Shown: piece by piece, positions 61,143 through 64,000 of the stretch
Numbering within the stretch: the first letter of the stretch is position 1
Layout: every line of letters begins with the position of its first letter
Assembly: GCA_019637265.1 (NCBI GenBank)
Contig: JAHBVY010000002.1
Span: forward strand, 558,001-622,000
Reading direction: 5' to 3'
Source of the DNA: Polyangiaceae bacterium
GTDB taxonomy: Bacteria; Myxococcota_A; Polyangia; Polyangiales; Polyangiaceae
DNA length: 64,000 bases
The notes under the pieces: model-generated
Told to the model about the DNA's origin: nothing
The model's input: only the letters and a program-made list of their open reading frames with translations
Databases searched by the model: none
Translations under genes and position numbers: made by a program

Positions 61143-62160
61143 AGGCGAGCGCGGCGACGCGGAGTCACAGCCGAGCGAGCAGTCGTCAAGTGATCTGACG
61201 GGTAAGCGCGCTGAGCAGCGACTCGACGAAGGCGAAACGCACCGCACGGATGAGTCAGGTTCTCTGACGGGTGAGCGCGCTGAGCAGCGACCCGACGAAG
61301 CCCAAGCCACGCAGGGCGCGACGAAGCATTCGTCAGGTAAGCTGTTCGTTGTCGGGACCCCGATCGGCAACTTGGAAGACTTGAGCCCGCGCGCCGCCCG
61401 GGTGCTGCGTGAGGTGGCCACCGTCGCTGCGGAGGACACGCGGCACACGCGCGGCCTCTTGAGCCACCTGGGGATCCACAAGAAGCCGCTCGTCAGCGTC
61501 GAGAGCCATCAACCGGAGGCGCGCCTGCGAGGGCTGGTGGAGCGGATGGTGAGCGGCGAGGCGCTGGCCTTGGTGACGGACGCCGGCATGCCCGGCGTGA
61601 GCGACCCGGGTGGTCAGCTGGTGCGCCTCGCGCGCCAAGCGGGGGTGCGGGTGGAGAGCGTGCCAGGGCCGAGCGCCGTGACCACGGCGGTGGCTTGCTC
61701 GGGGCTCGTGGAGGGGCCGTTTCGCTTCGTCGGCTTCTTGCCGCGCAAGGGCTCGGCGAGGCGTGCTGCGCTGCGGCGCGTGTTCGAGACAGAGGAACCT
61801 GTGGTGCTCTTCGAGGCGCCGAGCCGCGCGGCGGCCACGCTCGCAGAGCTGGCGAGCGAGCAACCAGAGCGGCGCGGGAGCGTCGGGCGGGAGCTCACCA
61901 AGCTGCACGAGGAGTTCGTGGACGGCACCCTCGCGGAGCTCGCCCTGCGCGAGTCGTGGCGGGGGGAGCTCACGCTGGTGCTGGGGGCCTACGCCAGGAC
62001 CGCCTCGCCCGCCGCAGGCGAGGCGATCGACGCGCTGATCGAGGAGCGCCTGGCGCAGGGCGCGCGCGCCAAGGAGCTCGCGAACGAGCTCGCGGAGCTG
62101 AGCGGCACCTCGCGGCGCGACCTCTACCAGCGCATCTTGGAGCTGAGTCGGCGCCGCTGA
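61135..62160 (+). CDS. rsmI: 16S rRNA 2'-O-ribose C1402 methyltransferase
   Basis: 341 aa, about 60 longer than typical RsmI. The catalytic domain starts near residue 64 with KLFVVGTPIGNLEDLSPRA and includes AEDTRHTRGLLSHLGI, LVTDAGMPGVSDPGG, VPGPSAVTTAVACSG and FVGFLPRKG. The N-terminal 60 residues hold two copies of an (S/D)LTG(K/E)RAEQR(L/P)DE unit encoded by a near-identical 69-bp repeat (61196 and 61265). That addition is probably a repeat expansion, not part of the enzyme. The start overlaps the sigma gene stop by 8 bp. Confidence 0.9.
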   Translation: MPEGERGDAESQPSEQSSSDLTGKRAEQRLDEGETHRTDESGSLTGERAEQRPDEAQATQGATKHSSGKLFVVGTPIGNLEDLSPRAARVLREVATVAAEDTRHTRGLLSHLGIHKKPLVSVESHQPEARLRGLVERMVSGEALALVTDAGMPGVSDPGGQLVRLARQAGVRVESVPGPSAVTTAVACSGLVEGPFRFVGFLPRKGSARRAALRRVFETEEPVVLFEAPSRAAATLAELASEQPERRGSVGRELTKLHEEFVDGTLAELALRESWRGELTLVLGAYARTASPAAGEAIDALIEERLAQGARAKELANELAELSGTSRRDLYQRILELSRRR

Positions 62161-62190
62161 GGGCACTCAGAGCCGTGTGGCGGGCGCCTC

Positions 62191-62206
62191 CCAGCCCCCC
62201 AAACCC
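62191..62206 (-). repeat. G/T-rich dispersed motif copy
   Basis: CCAGCCCCCCAAACCC, C-rich strand, between convergent genes. Confidence 0.5.
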
Positions 62207-62243
62207 GATCGAACAGCAGCCCCACGGACTTCTACGTTGACGT

Positions 62244-62268
62244 GTGGGCGGCCACGGGGGGCCGCCCC
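62244..62268. terminator. GC-rich hairpin between convergent genes
   Basis: GGGCGGCC...GGCCGCCC, an 8-bp perfect stem around ACGGGG, in the gap between rsmI (+) and the lipoprotein gene (-). A bidirectional terminator is plausible. No T-tract on either side. Confidence 0.5.
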
Positions 62269-62290
62269 TACAAATCATACGATAGGCTGA

Positions 62291-63352
62291 CTAGTCGACC
62301 GTCAGCACCAGGGCCGTCACCAGGGACCGCCCGGATGCCTGGGCGCAGTCCACCTTCAGGTTCAAGGCGCCGGGGGTGCGCGCTTGGTAGCCGAGCATCG
62401 CGATGGCGCCGGGGTCTGCGTCGCGCTCCACGACGCGGCCCGCTGGATCCAGCAGCGCCAGGTTGATGTCGCGGCTGTCTTGGTCACCTGAGCTCAAGAT
62501 GATGTGGGTGCCGGCGAAGCGGATGTTGGAGATGTCCATCGAGCCGCCGGGCGGCATCACCATGCCGTAGAGCGCCCAGTCTCCTTCCGCGTGGAAACGC
62601 AGGGTGCTGCCGATGCCACGCTCGATGACGCCCTTGGAGACGTGCGCAGCGCGCCCGATGGTGCCATGCACCGAGGTGCGGAAGCGGTCCGCTGGGATGG
62701 TGACGCCGCCTTCGCGCAAAGCGGCGATGGTAACGAAGGTGGCCTGAGCGTCGTCCATGGCCACGACGCTCAGCTGGTACATGCCACTGACGGTGGGCGT
62801 GAAGTCCACCACCGCCTCGCCGGTTTGCGTCGGGATGGTGCGGATGGGGCTGTTCGACGGATCGCGCACCACGTAGCCGATGGAGGTGGAGCGGGCGCTC
62901 GACGCGACGAAGGCGTAGTGCACGCCCGCCTGCAGGTGACGGCGCGTGTGCACCGCCTCCCCCGGCATCAAGAAGGCGCCCAGCAGCACCACGTTCTCTC
63001 CCTCGTAGCCGAAGGAGGTCTCGTCCACGATCCGCTGCGCGCCCACGAGGACTTGGTCGAGGGTGTCCGACATGTTCTTGCCGGGCATCCACTCCGACAC
63101 CGAAGAGGGGCTGCCCGCTGGCGTGGAGGCAGGCTTCGCGGTGCCGTCACCATCGAGCCGCGACAGGAGCGAGTCGACCTCGGCCACCGCCGCCTCGCTG
63201 AGGCGCGGTACGTCACCCGCTTCAGCCGACTCGGGCTTTGGATCCGGCGCAGAGGGCGCGTTGGGCGCTTGCGACGAGCCCCCGCACCCGGCCCACGCCA
63301 ACGACACACTGAGCACCCCGACCCACCAAGACCGCCCCACTACTTCGCGCAT
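62291..63352 (-). CDS. Lipoprotein of unknown function
   Basis: 353 aa from ATG 63352. The signal VLSVSLAWAGC carries a lipobox. A Pro/Ala/Ser linker follows, then a ~70-residue helical part with DSLLSRLDGDG. The rest is beta-rich with EWMPGKNMSDTLDQVLVGAQ and two similar ~100-residue segments (...GVHYAFVASSARSTSIGYVVR... and ...GIGSTLRFHAEGDWALYGMV). No catalytic motif seen. Frame upstream to 63637 is out of the signal and not used. Confidence 0.78.
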   Translation of the reverse strand: MREVVGRSWWVGVLSVSLAWAGCGGSSQAPNAPSAPDPKPESAEAGDVPRLSEAAVAEVDSLLSRLDGDGTAKPASTPAGSPSSVSEWMPGKNMSDTLDQVLVGAQRIVDETSFGYEGENVVLLGAFLMPGEAVHTRRHLQAGVHYAFVASSARSTSIGYVVRDPSNSPIRTIPTQTGEAVVDFTPTVSGMYQLSVVAMDDAQATFVTIAALREGGVTIPADRFRTSVHGTIGRAAHVSKGVIERGIGSTLRFHAEGDWALYGMVMPPGGSMDISNIRFAGTHIILSSGDQDSRDINLALLDPAGRVVERDADPGAIAMLGYQARTPGALNLKVDCAQASGRSLVTALVLTVD

Positions 63353-63692
63353 GGCCTCTCTCCGAGAAAAACCGCAGACAGGAGGCAGGATCGAGCAAAT
63401 GCCAGCCGGGATCAATCTTTTCCCGCAAGCCTCGATGTCGCAGGGGTCGCGGCCCTGTTCAGCGGAGCGGCACTGCTCACGGCGCAGCCTGCTCAGACGC
63501 AGGTCGTTCGGCGGCGCAGGGACCGCTGCAGCGCGTGGGCCGGCCGACGCAAGCGATTGGGCTCGAGCAGCTCGGTCGCGGCAGGGCTCGATGCCCGGGG
63601 TTTGGGGGTTTGGCGAGGCCACGCCCGGCGGTTTCATGAGGCGGGCGGGAGTGATTGCGCGGCCCCGCTCCCCACACTAAAGACGGGGCGCC
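63353..63692. other. Divergent promoter gap, lipoprotein / ffh
   Basis: 340 bp without a gene. It contains the G/T-rich motif at 63597-63616 and must hold the promoters for both flanking genes. No tRNA or riboswitch-like structure recognised. Confidence 0.5.
63597..63616 (+). repeat. G/T-rich dispersed motif copy
   Basis: GGGGTTTGGGGGTTTGGCGA, in the divergent gap upstream of ffh. Confidence 0.6.
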
Positions 63693-64000
63693 GTGTTCGA
63701 CGCGCTCAAAAAGGGATTCAAGGAAGCTCAGAACCGCCTCGCCGGGCTGGCTGAGCTGAACGAGAAGAACATCCAGGCCGCCTTGCAGGAGGTGCGCCGG
63801 TCGCTGCTCGAGGCGGACGTCGAGCTGGGGGTGGTGAAGCGCTTCCTGGCGCGCGTGGAGGAGAAGGCGCTCGGCAGCACCGTGGCCGTGCGGGTGAAGC
63901 ACAAGGGCCAGAGCCAGAGCGTCTCCGCGGGCGACCAGTTCATCAAGATTTGCCACGACGAGCTGGTGGCGATGATGGACTTCGAGGGGGAGCGCATCCG
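63693..64000 (+). CDS. ffh: Signal recognition particle protein Ffh, N-terminal part
   Basis: From GTG 63693, cut by the window end. FDALKKGFKEAQNRLAGLAE, then AALQEVRRSLLEADVELGVV, is the N domain of SRP54/Ffh. The GTPase G domain lies outside the window. It binds 4.5S RNA and targets nascent membrane proteins. Confidence 0.9.
   Translation, partial: MFDALKKGFKEAQNRLAGLAELNEKNIQAALQEVRRSLLEADVELGVVKRFLARVEEKALGSTVAVRVKHKGQSQSVSAGDQFIKICHDELVAMMDFEGERI

Overview
The window is high-GC DNA with many GTG/TTG starts. It carries many lipoproteins with Gly/Ala/Ser/Thr linkers and Cys-rich or beta-propeller-like modules, plus the meso-DAP recycling ligase Mpl. Together these suggest a Myxococcota chromosome, probably Polyangiales-like. 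This placement is inferred from protein style, not from a marker-gene search.

Layout. 0-12.2 kb: the 3' part of a radical SAM gene, a decayed transporter remnant, lipoproteins, a glucosaminidase-like protein, an L,D-transpeptidase-fold lipoprotein that has lost its catalytic motif, metF, mpl, and a CPBP protease operon. 12.2-24.8 kb: a nucleotidyltransferase pair, an AMP-forming acyl-CoA synthetase, an alpha/beta hydrolase, a methyltransferase, the YggS-type PLP protein, a metalloprotease-like lipoprotein pair, a seven-repeat lipoprotein and two unrecognised proteins. 24.8-30.3 kb: repeat-rich DNA, then three radical SAM proteins around a divergent promoter region that holds a 21-bp tandem repeat. 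30.3-33.2 kb: an M15-type peptidase, a truncated haemoglobin, a 3D-domain lipoprotein and a small membrane protein.

33.3-54.0 kb is a defence island. All its genes are on the minus strand and mostly overlap by 4 bp: C5-cytosine methyltransferase, Vsr-like nuclease, DrmD helicase, DrmMI adenine methyltransferase, a HEPN-like protein, a membrane/coiled-coil protein, an AbiJ-NTD4-like protein, a small frameshifted winged-helix gene, then DrmA, DrmB and DrmC. This is a class 1 DISARM locus that also has the C5 methyltransferase typical of class 2, plus Vsr, HEPN/membrane and AbiJ-like cargo. An IS630-family element sits exactly inside the membrane-protein gene. Removing it and one TA restores one continuous reading frame. 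The island is bounded by a 34-bp direct repeat (one mismatch) at 33272-33305 and 53989-54022, a candidate attachment-site duplication. No integrase is present.

54.1-64.0 kb returns to housekeeping and secreted functions: a PLC-like lipoprotein, inositol monophosphatase, a beta-lactamase-fold lipoprotein, a YdcZ-type transporter, a sigma-32-like factor overlapping rsmI, a lipoprotein and the start of ffh.

A short G/T-rich motif (core GGGGGTTTGGC or GGGGGTTGGACGGC) recurs in most intergenic gaps outside the island genes and occasionally inside coding sequence. It looks like an uncharacterised dispersed repeat.
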